From contig CAJTMY010000029.1 in the NCBI GenBank assembly GCA_910577355.1, forward strand, positions 1 through 36,098: a stretch of DNA of 36,098 bases, written 5' to 3'. The stretch's first letter is position 1. The number at the start of each line of letters is the position of its first letter. Shown here one piece after another: positions 22,744 to 31,867 of this stretch. Under the pieces are notes generated by a model. It made no database searches, was not told the DNA's origin, and saw nothing but the letters and a program-made list of their open reading frames with translations. The translations under genes and the position numbers were made by a program. Source of the stretch: an uncultured Muribaculaceae bacterium. GTDB taxonomy: Bacteria > Bacteroidota > Bacteroidia > Bacteroidales > Muribaculaceae.

Positions 22744-23949
22744 TTACTTGCCTTCTTCGATGGTCACGGCACGGTCGAGGGCCACGTACTTTTCGCCGAG
22801 GTCGCAGAGGTTGCCGTTGTTGGTGGTTGCGGTGAGCTGAGAAGCAGCTACGCCGTTCTTGACGAGGTTATTGTAAACGCCGTTCACGCGGTTGTGACGA
22901 AGACGGATATTGATCTTGTCGGTACCGGTGTAGTTGTCGGCCCAGCCGGTGAGCACATAGTGCTTGTCGGTGTTGCTCTTCATTACCTCTGCGATAGCGC
23001 CGAGTACGTTGCGGTCTTCGCGGGTGAGGTTGTAGCGGCCGATAGGATAGTAGATAGTGGCGAGAGGAGCTGCTTCCACTTCCTTGACTTCAACGGGACG
23101 GTTGAGGCAGTCGCGGAGCTGCTGCTCGAGGTCGGCGATGCGGGCATCGGCGGCGGCGAGACGGGCGCGGAGGGCGTCGCAGTTTTCAGCAGGGGGGCAT
23201 ACGGGCACTACGGGGTGCTTCCATTCGCGCTGGTTGAAGAGATAGGTGAGGCCGAGATAAGCCTGAACGTCGAGGTAGGTGCGGTTCTGACCCTGCTCGT
23301 AGTCGGGTATACCGTCGATGGCGGAAGCGCGGAGATCGAGCGAGAGCTGAACCTGCTTGCTTACGTTGAACGAGTTGATGATACCGGCACGGAAGGTGAG
23401 TACTTTGTCGCCGGTGTTCTTGTAGCCGTTGTCCTTGCCGTTCTCATATTCCTTGGCGAGAGTCCAATAGCCGCCTGCACCGCCGTAGAGTACGAAGTTG
23501 TAGACGCGGTCGGGCTTGTAGCCGCAGAAGAGGTTGGTGAGGTTTGCCATTACGTCGAATACCGGGCCTACGTGGTTGTGACGGGTCTTGTAGTAGCCGT
23601 CGGGACGATATTCGTTGAGAAGGATGGCGCTTGCGTTCTTGTCGCCGAGGCCCTTGTTGGCAAGGAAGTCCACGCCGATACGGGCACCCCAGACGGGAGT
23701 GAACCACTTACCTACGTAGAGTGCGGCGTTGGGAGCGAAACGATCCTTGAGATCGCGATGTACGTCATACTTCGAGAAGTAGACATTGACGCCGCCCTGA
23801 GCGGTGATGAACCAGTTATCCTTGAAAGAGTTCATCAGGTAACCTTGCGATGCGTCTTCAACGTACTGGATTTCCTGAGCCTCTTGGGCAAACAGCGAGG
23901 GTGCCACAAACAGGGCGCACACGCTGGCGAGGAGTGTAATCTTCTTCAT
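22744..23949 (-). CDS. OmpA-family outer-membrane protein
   Basis: A 401-residue protein with a signal peptide (MKKITLLASVCALFVAPSLFA), an N-terminal beta-barrel of about 240 residues (alternating Tyr/Gly-rich strands), a short Pro/Cys hinge, a coiled segment (about 255-280, ARLAAADARIADLEQQLRD) and a C-terminal OmpA peptidoglycan-binding domain. The last has LTGWADNYTGTDKINIRLRH spanning the motif that binds diaminopimelate. It anchors the outer membrane to the cell wall. Smooth, biased codon use suggests high expression, and this bias creates a long false antisense frame. The leader is long (to about 24050) with a possible TAACTTAG box at 24056-24049. Confidence 0.93.
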   Translation of the reverse strand: MKKITLLASVCALFVAPSLFAQEAQEIQYVEDASQGYLMNSFKDNWFITAQGGVNVYFSKYDVHRDLKDRFAPNAALYVGKWFTPVWGARIGVDFLANKGLGDKNASAILLNEYRPDGYYKTRHNHVGPVFDVMANLTNLFCGYKPDRVYNFVLYGGAGGYWTLAKEYENGKDNGYKNTGDKVLTFRAGIINSFNVSKQVQLSLDLRASAIDGIPDYEQGQNRTYLDVQAYLGLTYLFNQREWKHPVVPVCPPAENCDALRARLAAADARIADLEQQLRDCLNRPVEVKEVEAAPLATIYYPIGRYNLTREDRNVLGAIAEVMKSNTDKHYVLTGWADNYTGTDKINIRLRHNRVNGVYNNLVKNGVAASQLTATTNNGNLCDLGEKYVALDRAVTIEEGK

Positions 23950-24140
23950 AGGAGTTTACAGTTTAGTTATGATTGAATGTTAATAATATTTATGTCTTTA
24001 TGTGCGTTTAACAAGCAAGATTCCACCTCTGGGGCGGTTTTCAGGCTGCTAAGTTACGAAGTTTTCTTCATATATAAACTATAAAGGTTAAAAAAAGTTT
24101 TGTTATTGTAAAAAAAATGGCGCAGACAGGAGTTTTGTGC

Positions 24141-24686
24141 TCATTCACCGCTTGGAATGCGGAAGATTGAGAAGTTCACCGACCCGTATGTGCGGTGGTC
24201 GAGGAAGCCTTTTATCCCACTGAAATCGTGTGTGCGGTTGTGTTCGACAATCACTATTGTGCCGGGTGCGACTGCTCCCGAGGCAAGTATTTTGCCTGGA
24301 ATGTCGGCAAATCCGGGCATGTCGTAAGGAGGATCGGCGAATACAATGTCGTAGGTATGCCGGACTGTTGTCAGAAACCGCAATGCATCGCCGCGTATGA
24401 TATCTATATTGGTGTCGCCGAGCTGTGCCGCCACCTTTTTTATGAAATTATATTGAGTGGACGCTTTTTCCACCGCTGTGACAGATGCCGCCTCGCGCGA
24501 CAGGAATTCGATCGATACCGCGCCTGTGCCGGCAAAAAGGTCGAGCACGCGCTTGCCCTCGATGTCGGTGATGTTTTCCAATACGTTGAATATGTTCTCG
24601 CGCGCAAAGTCGGTGGTGGGGCGGGCTGTGATGTTGGTGGGCACGTCGAAACGCCGGCGGCCGTATTTTCCTCGTATTATTCGCAT
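24141..24686 (-). CDS. rsmD: 16S rRNA (guanine966-N2)-methyltransferase RsmD
   Basis: A 181-residue SAM-dependent methyltransferase that modifies G966 of 16S rRNA. The N-terminus MRIIRGKYGRR is the usual RsmD start, motif I is DLFAGTGAVSIE at 49-60, and the catalytic DPPY at 118-121. The ATG at 24686 is preferred; a 39-residue upstream extension is Arg-rich and runs inside the preceding gene. It overlaps the DUF3822 gene by 10 bases and is last in a three-gene minus-strand operon. Confidence 0.93.
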   Translation of the reverse strand: MRIIRGKYGRRRFDVPTNITARPTTDFARENIFNVLENITDIEGKRVLDLFAGTGAVSIEFLSREAASVTAVEKASTQYNFIKKVAAQLGDTNIDIIRGDALRFLTTVRHTYDIVFADPPYDMPGFADIPGKILASGAVAPGTIVIVEHNRTHDFSGIKGFLDHRTYGSVNFSIFRIPSGE

Positions 24687-25471
24687 AATGGCATCAATAG
24701 AAGTGGTAGAGGGGATGCGAGGGCGGTGCTGTCGCCGCGGTAAAGCCCTGCGGGCAATATGGCGGGCATCACGCCGGCCACGAATGCCGACAACTGCCGG
24801 CATAGATCGCGGCGTGTCTCGGATGTGCCGGCTATATATATTTGGTCGGTATGAGGGTCGAGACCTGCCGATGTGAATACCGATAATGCATAATATGCCC
24901 GTTCGTCGGTTGTGTCGCAGGAAAATGTGGCGGCGGCCTTAGGGCCGACGTTGTCGAGAACCAGCACTTCAAGTAGATTGTCGGCGATTTCGATATACAT
25001 CCGGGCGGCATTGCTGCGTCGTGCCGGGCGGCTGTAATATCGGCCGAGGATACCGAGCACGTGGTGTGGACGTGGCTCGAAAGTACGGCTGAGAAAGTTG
25101 TGTATTCCGCGGTTTACCGTATATATTATGTCGTGTCTGCTGTCGAGTGTGTCGGTCATCAATATATTGTCGTCATCCTCTCCGAGCAAGGTATTCAAGG
25201 CGTCGGTCTCGCTTCCGGCCGGTACCACAATACTCTGCGGGGCACGCAATGCTATGCCGGTGGTGCGGAACGGCAACAACAGCATAGGGTTGGCGTATAT
25301 GGCTTCCTCAACGGCGGCGGCAACCGATGTGGCCGATGCATCGTATGGCAGACGCCCCCGTATAGCCGGAGCTTCGCCTACAACGCGGTGTGCGAGCACG
25401 TCTATTGCGCCGGGGCCTATGATAAGGCCAAGACGCCATAGTGCGGGATTGTCAATCAGATCTTTATTCAA
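24677..25471 (-). CDS. DUF3822 family protein
   Basis: A 264-residue protein of the Bacteroidetes DUF3822 group, which has an actin-like/ASKHA-type ATPase look (strand-rich N-half, then YIEIADNLLEVLVLD and FTSAGLDPHTDQIYIAG). Function is not established; its gene sits next to rsmD, as I recall in other Bacteroidetes. No ATG precedes the homologous region. The likely start is TTG at 25471, whose last two bases overlap the TGA of the nucleotidyltransferase gene (TTTTGA), giving translational coupling. A start at the upstream ATG (25564) would lie inside that gene. Confidence 0.8.
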   Translation of the reverse strand: MNKDLIDNPALWRLGLIIGPGAIDVLAHRVVGEAPAIRGRLPYDASATSVAAAVEEAIYANPMLLLPFRTTGIALRAPQSIVVPAGSETDALNTLLGEDDDNILMTDTLDSRHDIIYTVNRGIHNFLSRTFEPRPHHVLGILGRYYSRPARRSNAARMYIEIADNLLEVLVLDNVGPKAAATFSCDTTDERAYYALSVFTSAGLDPHTDQIYIAGTSETRRDLCRQLSAFVAGVMPAILPAGLYRGDSTALASPLPLLLMPLCE

Positions 25472-26376
25472 AACAGCTGTCGGGGATAAGTGCCGTCGGC
25501 ATGCATGGCGGCAAGGCCGGCAACTACCCCGGGGCGGTCGTCGGTATATGTGACGCCGATCCATTTTGATGTCGTGTCAAGTACCTTGACGGTGGCTTCT
25601 CCTCTGCGTATCATTGTATCTACGGCTGTGGGAATGTAGTATTCGCCTTTCAGCGGATCTTGCAGATTGTCGAGAAACCGACGGAACTCGCGGTCGGAGT
25701 AGTCGAAATAATCGGGCGTGAAGCCCCACATGTTCATTGATACGGGAGTGTCTGGATCGAGATGCCGCACTTCGCCGTTTTCGTCTGTAAATGTGATACG
25801 GTGCTCACTGTCGAATGCTATGGCTGTACGTTCCACTACATCTGTGAGGTAGCCGTCTTTAGTAGTGCATACCCCTCGTGATACCGAACCGTTTTCGGTC
25901 ATTGTATTGGCTATACGGAACCCCACCATGCAATAGTCGCCTTTGCGGTCGTGCGGGCGGCTCAGTTCTCGGGCTATCACCTCAAATGCATCGCGGCCAT
26001 AATAGTCGTCGGCATTGATCACCACAAACGGTTCGTTGATGACTTCGCGACCCATGAGTACGGCGTGGTTGGTGCCCCACGGTTTTTTGCGTCCGGGATC
26101 CACACTGTATCCTTCCGGCAGCCTGTCGAGCGACTGGAACACCACCTCCACGGGTATATGCCCTTCATATTTGGATAGAATTTTCTTGCGGAAGTCGGTT
26201 TCGAAATCTTTACGGATTACGAATACCACTTTTCCGAAGCCGGCGCGGAGCGCATCGTATATGGAGTAGTCCATTATGGTTTCGCCGTTGGGGCCTACGC
26301 CGTCGAGTTGCTTCAGGCCACCGTAACGACTGCCCATTCCGGCTGCAAGTACGAATAATGTTGGTTTGACAGACAT
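25468..26376 (-). CDS. sugar nucleotidyltransferase (NDP-sugar pyrophosphorylase family)
   Basis: A 302-residue GT-A-fold nucleotidyltransferase. LAAGMGSRYGGLKQL near 11-25 is the nucleotide-binding loop, VINADDYYG near 121-129 provides the metal Asp, and GEYYIPTAVD matches the sugar-phosphate side. It should transfer UMP or a similar nucleotide to a hexose-1-phosphate for surface glycan synthesis; the exact sugar is not clear. Its promoter (TAATTTTG) faces away from recQ, and it heads the operon with DUF3822 and rsmD. Confidence 0.88.
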   Translation of the reverse strand: MSVKPTLFVLAAGMGSRYGGLKQLDGVGPNGETIMDYSIYDALRAGFGKVVFVIRKDFETDFRKKILSKYEGHIPVEVVFQSLDRLPEGYSVDPGRKKPWGTNHAVLMGREVINEPFVVINADDYYGRDAFEVIARELSRPHDRKGDYCMVGFRIANTMTENGSVSRGVCTTKDGYLTDVVERTAIAFDSEHRITFTDENGEVRHLDPDTPVSMNMWGFTPDYFDYSDREFRRFLDNLQDPLKGEYYIPTAVDTMIRRGEATVKVLDTTSKWIGVTYTDDRPGVVAGLAAMHADGTYPRQLF

Positions 26377-26401
26377 GGTTATAAGGGGTGTTTAGGAAAT
26401 A

Positions 26402-26409
26402 CAAAATTA
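26402..26409 (-). promoter_or_regulatory. -7 box of the nucleotidyltransferase operon
   Basis: TAATTTTG on the minus strand, 25 bases before the ATG at 26376, matches TAnnTTTG. Confidence 0.5.
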
Positions 26410-26472
26410 ATATTTAGCGGATACGCGACTGCAAATTTACGAATAAATTCCGTGATAACGGATAAAATTAAT

Positions 26473-26480
26473 TAAATTTG
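26473..26480 (+). promoter_or_regulatory. -7 box of recQ
   Basis: TAAATTTG ends 4 bases before the recQ ATG (26485), implying little or no 5' leader. No TTG is seen at the usual -33 spacing. Confidence 0.55.
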
Positions 26481-26484
26481 CACT

Positions 26485-28611
26485 ATGGAAACATCCGATT
26501 TGCGCAGGCAGGCTCTCTCTCTTCTTAAGAGATTCTATGGATACGACAGTTTTCGTCCCGGCCAGTATGAGGTGATATCGGCTATTGCCGGAGGGCGCGA
26601 CGCCGTGGTGCTTATGCCTACGGGCGGTGGCAAATCTTTGTGCTATCAGCTGCCGGCACTGCTGTTGCCGGGGTGTACGGTAGTAGTGTCGCCGCTTATC
26701 GCCCTTATGGAGGATCAGACAGCCGCGCTCATTGCCAACGGCATTCCGGCGGCCTCCATACACTCCAATCGTGACGAGACCGCGAACCGCGGCATTATCG
26801 ACGCCGCCATACAAGGGAAGATAAAATTGCTCTATATCTCTCCTGAGCGCCTGCTTTCCGACATTGACCTGTGGATAGACAGGCTGCCGATCAGCCTGTT
26901 TGCTGTCGACGAGGCTCACTGCATATCGCAATGGGGCCATGACTTCCGGCCTGTCTACACGCAGTTGTCGGTTCTCAAGCAGCGTTTTCCGCATGTGCCG
27001 GTCATGGCGCTTACCGCCACTGCCGACCGTCTTACCCGCGATGACATCACCGCGCAGCTCGGTATGCGCGAGCCGTTGCGATGGACCGGATCGTTCAATC
27101 GTGCGAATCTGTCGATAAAAGTGGTGCAGGGCGCGTCAAAAAAACAGCGGGTGGATGCGGTGAGATCGCTTGTGCGCAAATATCCCAACGATTCTGGTAT
27201 TGTATATACCTTGTCGCGCAAGGGCGCCGAGGAGATGGCCGAGGCACTGCGCGTGTATGGCATCCGCACCGCTGTGTACCATGCCGGCATGAATGCAGAG
27301 GCACGTGCCGATGCCCAACGGAGCTTCACCGACGGCGACGTGCAGGCCGTGTGTGCTACCGTGGCCTTCGGTATGGGTATTGACAAGAGTAATATCCGCT
27401 GGGTGGTGCACAATAATCTGCCAGGCAACATAGAAAGTTACTATCAGGAAATAGGCCGTGCAGGCCGGGACGGGCTCCCTGCCGAGACCATACTGTTCTA
27501 TTCGTATCAGGATGTGATAATGCGACGCAACTTCATTGAGGAGTCGGGTAGGCCGCTTGTGGCCACGGAGAAACTCGAGCAGATGCAGCGCTTCGCCGAG
27601 TCGACCGTATGTCGTCGGCGCATATTGCTGAGCTACTTCGGCGAGGTGATGGATCATGACTGTGGCAACTGCGACGTATGTCTCGACCCGCCGTCGCGTT
27701 TCGACGGTACGGTACTGGCCCAGAAAGCCGGAAGCGCCATAATACGTACGGGCCAACAGGCTGGTATAATGACTCTTACTGATATATTGCGCGGATCGGC
27801 GCGTGCCGAGATACGGCAACGGGGATTCGACCATATAAAGACGTATGGCGCGGGGCGCGACCTCAGCAATGCCGAGTGGAACGCATACATAGCCCAGATG
27901 ATACAGCTGGGGCTGTTTGAGGTGGCATACGAGGAGGCAAATCATCTGCGGGTCACTCCCTACGGAATGCGTGTGATAAGGGGTGAGGTACCGGTGGAGC
28001 TGTCGACATTCAGCCCCTATGCCAAGGGGACAAAACCGGCTAAGAAGAAAGCGCCGGAGGTGAGCATGAATCCGGTCGAGCAGTTGTTCGAACAGCTAAA
28101 GGCCGTGCGCAAGCAGGTGGCCGCGGCTACCTCCACACCTGCCTATATCATATTCAGCGACGCGACTTTGCTCGATATGGCGCGCCGGCGACCCGCCACG
28201 ATGGAGGATTTCGTGCAGGTGCACGGTGTGGGCGAGCGCAAGGCCGTGCGCTACGGCAAGAAATTCATCGGCGCGATACGTAAGTTCGAGGGGCTTTCGG
28301 CCACAATGCCGCAGGGCACCACATACAAGGAGACTCTCATACTCCACAACGCCGGCATACCTCTCGGTGAGATAGCGCAGATAAAGGGTGTGACTGTCGA
28401 TACCATTCGCGGTCACATCGCCCGTCTTGTCGACGAGGATATGGTAAGTTCGTTCGGCAATTACATAAGTCGTGCCGAATATGAGGCTGTGACAGCAGTT
28501 ATAGCCACAGGCGATCCCGAGGCTGAGAAACAGCTGCGCGACAGATATTCGCAGGCGACTGTCAATCTCGCGCGATCCATATATAATTATTATCAGCGCA
28601 ATAAACAATGA
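26485..28611 (+). CDS. recQ: ATP-dependent DNA helicase RecQ
   Basis: A 708-residue 3'-5' DNA helicase for recombination and fork repair. Motif I MPTGGGKSLCYQ is at 44-55, motif II is DEAHCISQWGHDFRP, motif VI QEIGRAGRDG follows, and the zinc-binding Cys cluster (CRRRILLSYFG, then CGNCDVC) begins the RQC region. A winged helix comes next, an HRDC domain (about 540-610, HGVGERKAVRYGK) and an extra C-terminal HTH (about 615-700, IPLGEIAQIKGVTVDTIRGH), the longer Bacteroidetes architecture. It starts right at its -7 box; the next gene starts 3 bases after its stop. Confidence 0.96.
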   Translation: METSDLRRQALSLLKRFYGYDSFRPGQYEVISAIAGGRDAVVLMPTGGGKSLCYQLPALLLPGCTVVVSPLIALMEDQTAALIANGIPAASIHSNRDETANRGIIDAAIQGKIKLLYISPERLLSDIDLWIDRLPISLFAVDEAHCISQWGHDFRPVYTQLSVLKQRFPHVPVMALTATADRLTRDDITAQLGMREPLRWTGSFNRANLSIKVVQGASKKQRVDAVRSLVRKYPNDSGIVYTLSRKGAEEMAEALRVYGIRTAVYHAGMNAEARADAQRSFTDGDVQAVCATVAFGMGIDKSNIRWVVHNNLPGNIESYYQEIGRAGRDGLPAETILFYSYQDVIMRRNFIEESGRPLVATEKLEQMQRFAESTVCRRRILLSYFGEVMDHDCGNCDVCLDPPSRFDGTVLAQKAGSAIIRTGQQAGIMTLTDILRGSARAEIRQRGFDHIKTYGAGRDLSNAEWNAYIAQMIQLGLFEVAYEEANHLRVTPYGMRVIRGEVPVELSTFSPYAKGTKPAKKKAPEVSMNPVEQLFEQLKAVRKQVAAATSTPAYIIFSDATLLDMARRRPATMEDFVQVHGVGERKAVRYGKKFIGAIRKFEGLSATMPQGTTYKETLILHNAGIPLGEIAQIKGVTVDTIRGHIARLVDEDMVSSFGNYISRAEYEAVTAVIATGDPEAEKQLRDRYSQATVNLARSIYNYYQRNKQ

Positions 28612-28614
28612 TTC

Positions 28615-29085
28615 ATGGCCGACAACTATCTTGAAAAGCGGATGGAGGACTATCGCCGCGCTACATCGGCCCGCAGTGTAGTATCACGCCGTGGACTTCT
28701 GTTTCCTGCCGTGACCGTATATGTATACCCCGCCGATGCGGAAGGTGGAGAAGTCATGCTCCGCACTCTTGTGGCTGCCGGCTATAAGGTGAGTTTCGGC
28801 GTGACAGACGCATCGCGGGGCAGCGCATTGGCCGGAAAGTCCGGAGCCCGTTATTATCCACTTATGCCCGAGGCTGTGGCCGCAGATCTTGCCGGGCGTG
28901 GAGAGCCGTTGGCTGCGGTATTGATGCTCGGCCATGATTGTCGCGAGACACATGCATGCCTGCATCCCGGACGATGGATATATGTCGGCGACGCCGTCCC
29001 CGGTCTCTTTTGTATTGAAGGGCAGACGCCGCTTGGTGCCGCCGTACTCGCCACCGCCCTCGCACATCCAGAGGTAAAACTATAG
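28615..29085 (+). CDS. conserved-looking small protein after recQ, unknown
   Basis: A 156-residue soluble protein starting MADNYLEKRMEDYRRAT. The N-terminal 30 residues are charged and helical. Then come alternating strand/helix units (AVTVYVYPA, then VAAGYKVSFGVTD, LAAVLMLGHDC) that look like a Rossmann-type or flavodoxin-like fold without a clear nucleotide loop. I recognise no function. It begins 3 bases after recQ, so the two are probably cotranscribed, and codon use matches its neighbours. Confidence 0.75.
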   Translation: MADNYLEKRMEDYRRATSARSVVSRRGLLFPAVTVYVYPADAEGGEVMLRTLVAAGYKVSFGVTDASRGSALAGKSGARYYPLMPEAVAADLAGRGEPLAAVLMLGHDCRETHACLHPGRWIYVGDAVPGLFCIEGQTPLGAAVLATALAHPEVKL

Positions 29086-29123
29086 AAAAATCCACATACA
29101 GGGTATATCACGTCCCGGATTAA

Positions 29124-29152
29124 TATGTAAATTTGCACCCGATTTTTACATA
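29124..29152 (+). promoter_or_regulatory. promoter of the second MFS gene with overlapping inverted repeat
   Basis: The -7 box TAAATTTG (29128-29135) overlaps an 8-base inverted repeat TATGTAAA (29124-29131) and TTTACATA (29145-29152). A protein bound to the dyad would cover the box and the transcription start, so it is a candidate operator. Confidence 0.5.
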
Positions 29153-29169
29153 TCTGCGTTTTTTATTCT

Positions 29170-30318
29170 ATGAAAAAGAGTATTCTGGCGCTTGCGTTCA
29201 CTACATTCTGTCTGGGCATCACAGAGTTCGGTATGATGGGAATGCTTGAGGAGGTCGCCGCCGGTATCGGCGTGAGTGTTGTCGAGGCCGGACATTTTAT
29301 CTCGGCATATTCGCTCGGGGTCGCTGTCGGGGCTCCGGGTCTCATACTGCTGCGCCGTATGCCTCTCAAGCGGTTGCTGATGCTGCTGGTAAGCATCATA
29401 TGTGTGGGTAATCTGTGTGCGGCAGTGTCGCCGTCGTTCATCACTCTGTTGCTGTCGCGATTTGTGTCGGGATTGCCGCACGGCGCTTTCTTCGGCGCTG
29501 CGGCGATAGTGGCGCGTCGGCTCGCGCCCGAGGGGCATAAGGCGCAGGCTGTGGCCGTGATGGTGGGAGGCATGACTGTGGCCAATGTGGTGGGTGTGCC
29601 GTTTGCCACATTATTGTCGAATGTGCTGAGTTGGCGGCTGGCTTTCGGATGTGTGGGAGCATGCGCGCTGATATCTCTCATATGTACCGGCATGTGGGTG
29701 CCGTATATCGCGCCGCTGCCGGATACGGGCATGAAGGGTCAGTTCCGTTTTCTGGCCTCGCCGGAGCCTTGGCTTATCTATGCGGGCGTTTTCTTCGGAC
29801 AGGCATCGGTATATTGCTGGCTGAGCTACATAGCACCGTTCATGACGCAGGCTGTTCACTATACGGTGGCCGACATGACATGGCTCATGATACTTGTGGG
29901 ACTCGGCATGGTGGCGGGCAATGCCGTCGCCGGCCGGCTTGCCGACCGTTATCCGGCTGCGCTTGTCACCTGTGTCATAGCCGCGTCGCTGCTTGTGATA
30001 ATGCCGGCGATATATTTCCTCGCACCATACAGGATTCCATCGGCTGTGCTCGCGTTTGTGGCTCCGGCCTGTCTTTTCGGCATAGGCGGCCCGCTTCAAT
30101 ATCTCATAGTGGGATATGCCCGTGGCGGCGAGATGCTGGGGGGTGCAGGCATACAGATAGCGTTCAACGTATCCAATGCAGTGTCGGCGTCGCTGGGCGG
30201 TGTGGCGATAAGCCACGGGCTCGGGGTGGCCTCGCCTGCGCTGATCGGTGTGCCCTTTGCTGCGATAGGTGCTGCCGCGTTGCTGATACTTTACAGAAAA
30301 GAGAATAGCGGCCGTTGA
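29170..30318 (+). CDS. MFS transporter (DHA1/AraJ-like exporter)
   Basis: A 382-residue major facilitator with about 12 helices. The start SILALAFTTFCLGITEFGMMG and the proton-antiporter-type loop SRFVSGLPHGAFFGAA are the pattern of the AraJ/YdhP group of sugar or drug efflux permeases. The loop LADRYPAA lies in the second half. The substrate is not evident. It is a single gene with its own promoter and a hairpin terminator whose stem begins before the stop codon. Confidence 0.9.
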   Translation: MKKSILALAFTTFCLGITEFGMMGMLEEVAAGIGVSVVEAGHFISAYSLGVAVGAPGLILLRRMPLKRLLMLLVSIICVGNLCAAVSPSFITLLLSRFVSGLPHGAFFGAAAIVARRLAPEGHKAQAVAVMVGGMTVANVVGVPFATLLSNVLSWRLAFGCVGACALISLICTGMWVPYIAPLPDTGMKGQFRFLASPEPWLIYAGVFFGQASVYCWLSYIAPFMTQAVHYTVADMTWLMILVGLGMVAGNAVAGRLADRYPAALVTCVIAASLLVIMPAIYFLAPYRIPSAVLAFVAPACLFGIGGPLQYLIVGYARGGEMLGGAGIQIAFNVSNAVSASLGGVAISHGLGVASPALIGVPFAAIGAAALLILYRKENSGR

Positions 30319-30332
30319 TGCAGCCGCTATTC
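30303..30332 (+). terminator. terminator overlapping the MFS stop codon
   Basis: GAATAGCGGC (30303-30312) and GCCGCTATTC (30323-30332) are perfect 10-base arms, followed by TTGCTTTC. The left arm is coding sequence and the TGA (30316-30318) lies in the loop. Confidence 0.7.
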
Positions 30333-30355
30333 TTGCTTTCAATATATCAGGAATA

Positions 30356-31846
30356 TCACTTCATCATCACCTTTGTGGCCTTGTCACCGGCGACACGGAT
30401 ATAGAGGCGTCCGGCCACGGGATGTTCTATCCGTAAACCCTGCATGTCGTAATATACTGCAGGCGCATCGCTGTCTTCTATTACGTCTTCGATACCGAGC
30501 ACCGTATCGGCTTTTCCGGCGGCTATGTCGTATACGAGACGGTCGGATGTCTGTTCGGTACCATTGATAAGGTATACGAGCTCGACGCCTATTGTCTCGG
30601 TGCCGGCGGGCAGATTCCTGAGATATACCCAGCGGCGCTCCTTGTCATTGCCTCCTATGCTGAATACGTTGTAATTGTTGAAGTTGTAAGGCACAAGAGC
30701 CATGTCCTCGTCGAGCCAACGGTATTGTGCGGTGGTGAAAGTGTATGGAGCTCCGTCGATATACATGCGGAAGTAAAGCTGCGATGTCACAAGCAGTTCT
30801 CCGTCGGTATCCTTTGCGAATGAATCGAATACAAATTCGGTCTCGCCCGCACTGTTTGGCTTTGAGTAGCGTACGAACGAGGGTGCGGCCGGCTTGGAGG
30901 ATGTGAATTCGCGGGGCGTGAGAGATATGTTGTCGTATTTCTGATATATCTCGAAGCTTCCGCTGCCGTCGGGCATGATATTGCCCAGCCGGAATATCTC
31001 GTTGCCTATACTCATTTCAAGACTTTCCGGATCTACCTGCACTATCATCTGGAACATCGCGTTGTTATCGGTATTGAGGGCCGCAGCTACAATGGGATCT
31101 TCAGTGCTCATGTACTTCATTACCTGGAATGACTTGATAATGAAATCTTCGCCGAAACGCTCCACCTTTATCCACGAGGACGGATATTTTGGTACGAGCC
31201 CTTGTATCCATATGATGTCGTCGTTCTCGCGATAACCGCTCGCAGTGGTGGTTGTGGTGGTGTTGTCGCTCAGGTATGTGGATGTGAAAAATGTAAGATT
31301 GTTGTCCACATTCTCCACAGGTATGAAGCGAAGATCCTTGGCGAGAGCATATACTTCCTCTGAATTGTTGGAATTGCAGATGCCGAACATCGGGAATTCT
31401 TCGCTTGAACGAAGAGCCAAGATGCCGTCATCAAGGACATCGAATACGAGAGGTCTGTCGTACAGGACAGTCTCGGATGACCCTGCAAGACCCTCGGCAT
31501 CAAGGCTGTATAGGCCTACGGGTATTTTGACGTTAGGAAAGAAGAATACCTGTTGCCCGGCCTCTACCGTGATGGTATTTGCCTTCCGGTCGTATGTGCC
31601 TTTGACGTATGCCGGCATAGTGTTTCTCATCAGCATGTTTGGAAAATACACGCTGCCGTCTTCGGCAAAGATTATACTCTGTGTCGTGTGGTATTCGCCC
31701 ATGAAGCCGAATGTGTTGTCGAAGGTCTGCATGTCGGCGTAATACTTCACTGACTGTCCTGCCGGAGCCTCGGTGATGATTTCGGCCGCGGCCACAGGCA
31801 TTGCGACAGCTGCAAGCGCTGATACAAATGCGAATAATCTGTTCAT
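30356..31846 (-). CDS. secreted protein with Por-type C-terminal tail, 496 aa
   Basis: A 496-residue protein with a signal peptide (MNRLFAFVSALAAVAMPVAAA). The N-terminal 300 residues are beta-rich and aromatic, including a run of six Thr; the middle (about 310-440) resembles a beta-sandwich with AAPSFVRYSKPNSAGETEF. The last about 50 residues (DAPAVYYDMQGLRIEHP, then GRLYIRVAGDKATKVMMK) are a short Por-secretion/T9SS-like tail. No enzyme motif is recognised. It starts 21 bases after the stop of the preceding minus-strand gene and is the last of a three-gene set. Confidence 0.8.
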   Translation of the reverse strand: MNRLFAFVSALAAVAMPVAAAEIITEAPAGQSVKYYADMQTFDNTFGFMGEYHTTQSIIFAEDGSVYFPNMLMRNTMPAYVKGTYDRKANTITVEAGQQVFFFPNVKIPVGLYSLDAEGLAGSSETVLYDRPLVFDVLDDGILALRSSEEFPMFGICNSNNSEEVYALAKDLRFIPVENVDNNLTFFTSTYLSDNTTTTTTASGYRENDDIIWIQGLVPKYPSSWIKVERFGEDFIIKSFQVMKYMSTEDPIVAAALNTDNNAMFQMIVQVDPESLEMSIGNEIFRLGNIMPDGSGSFEIYQKYDNISLTPREFTSSKPAAPSFVRYSKPNSAGETEFVFDSFAKDTDGELLVTSQLYFRMYIDGAPYTFTTAQYRWLDEDMALVPYNFNNYNVFSIGGNDKERRWVYLRNLPAGTETIGVELVYLINGTEQTSDRLVYDIAAGKADTVLGIEDVIEDSDAPAVYYDMQGLRIEHPVAGRLYIRVAGDKATKVMMK

Positions 31847-31867
31847 TGCAGTGGTTGCTTGGACTGG

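Noticed and set aside
22678..23976. A 432-codon plus-strand frame opposite the OmpA-family gene
   Set aside because: It is an antisense shadow produced by the biased codons of the real gene, has Val/Gly/Glu-rich composition and no recognisable domain.
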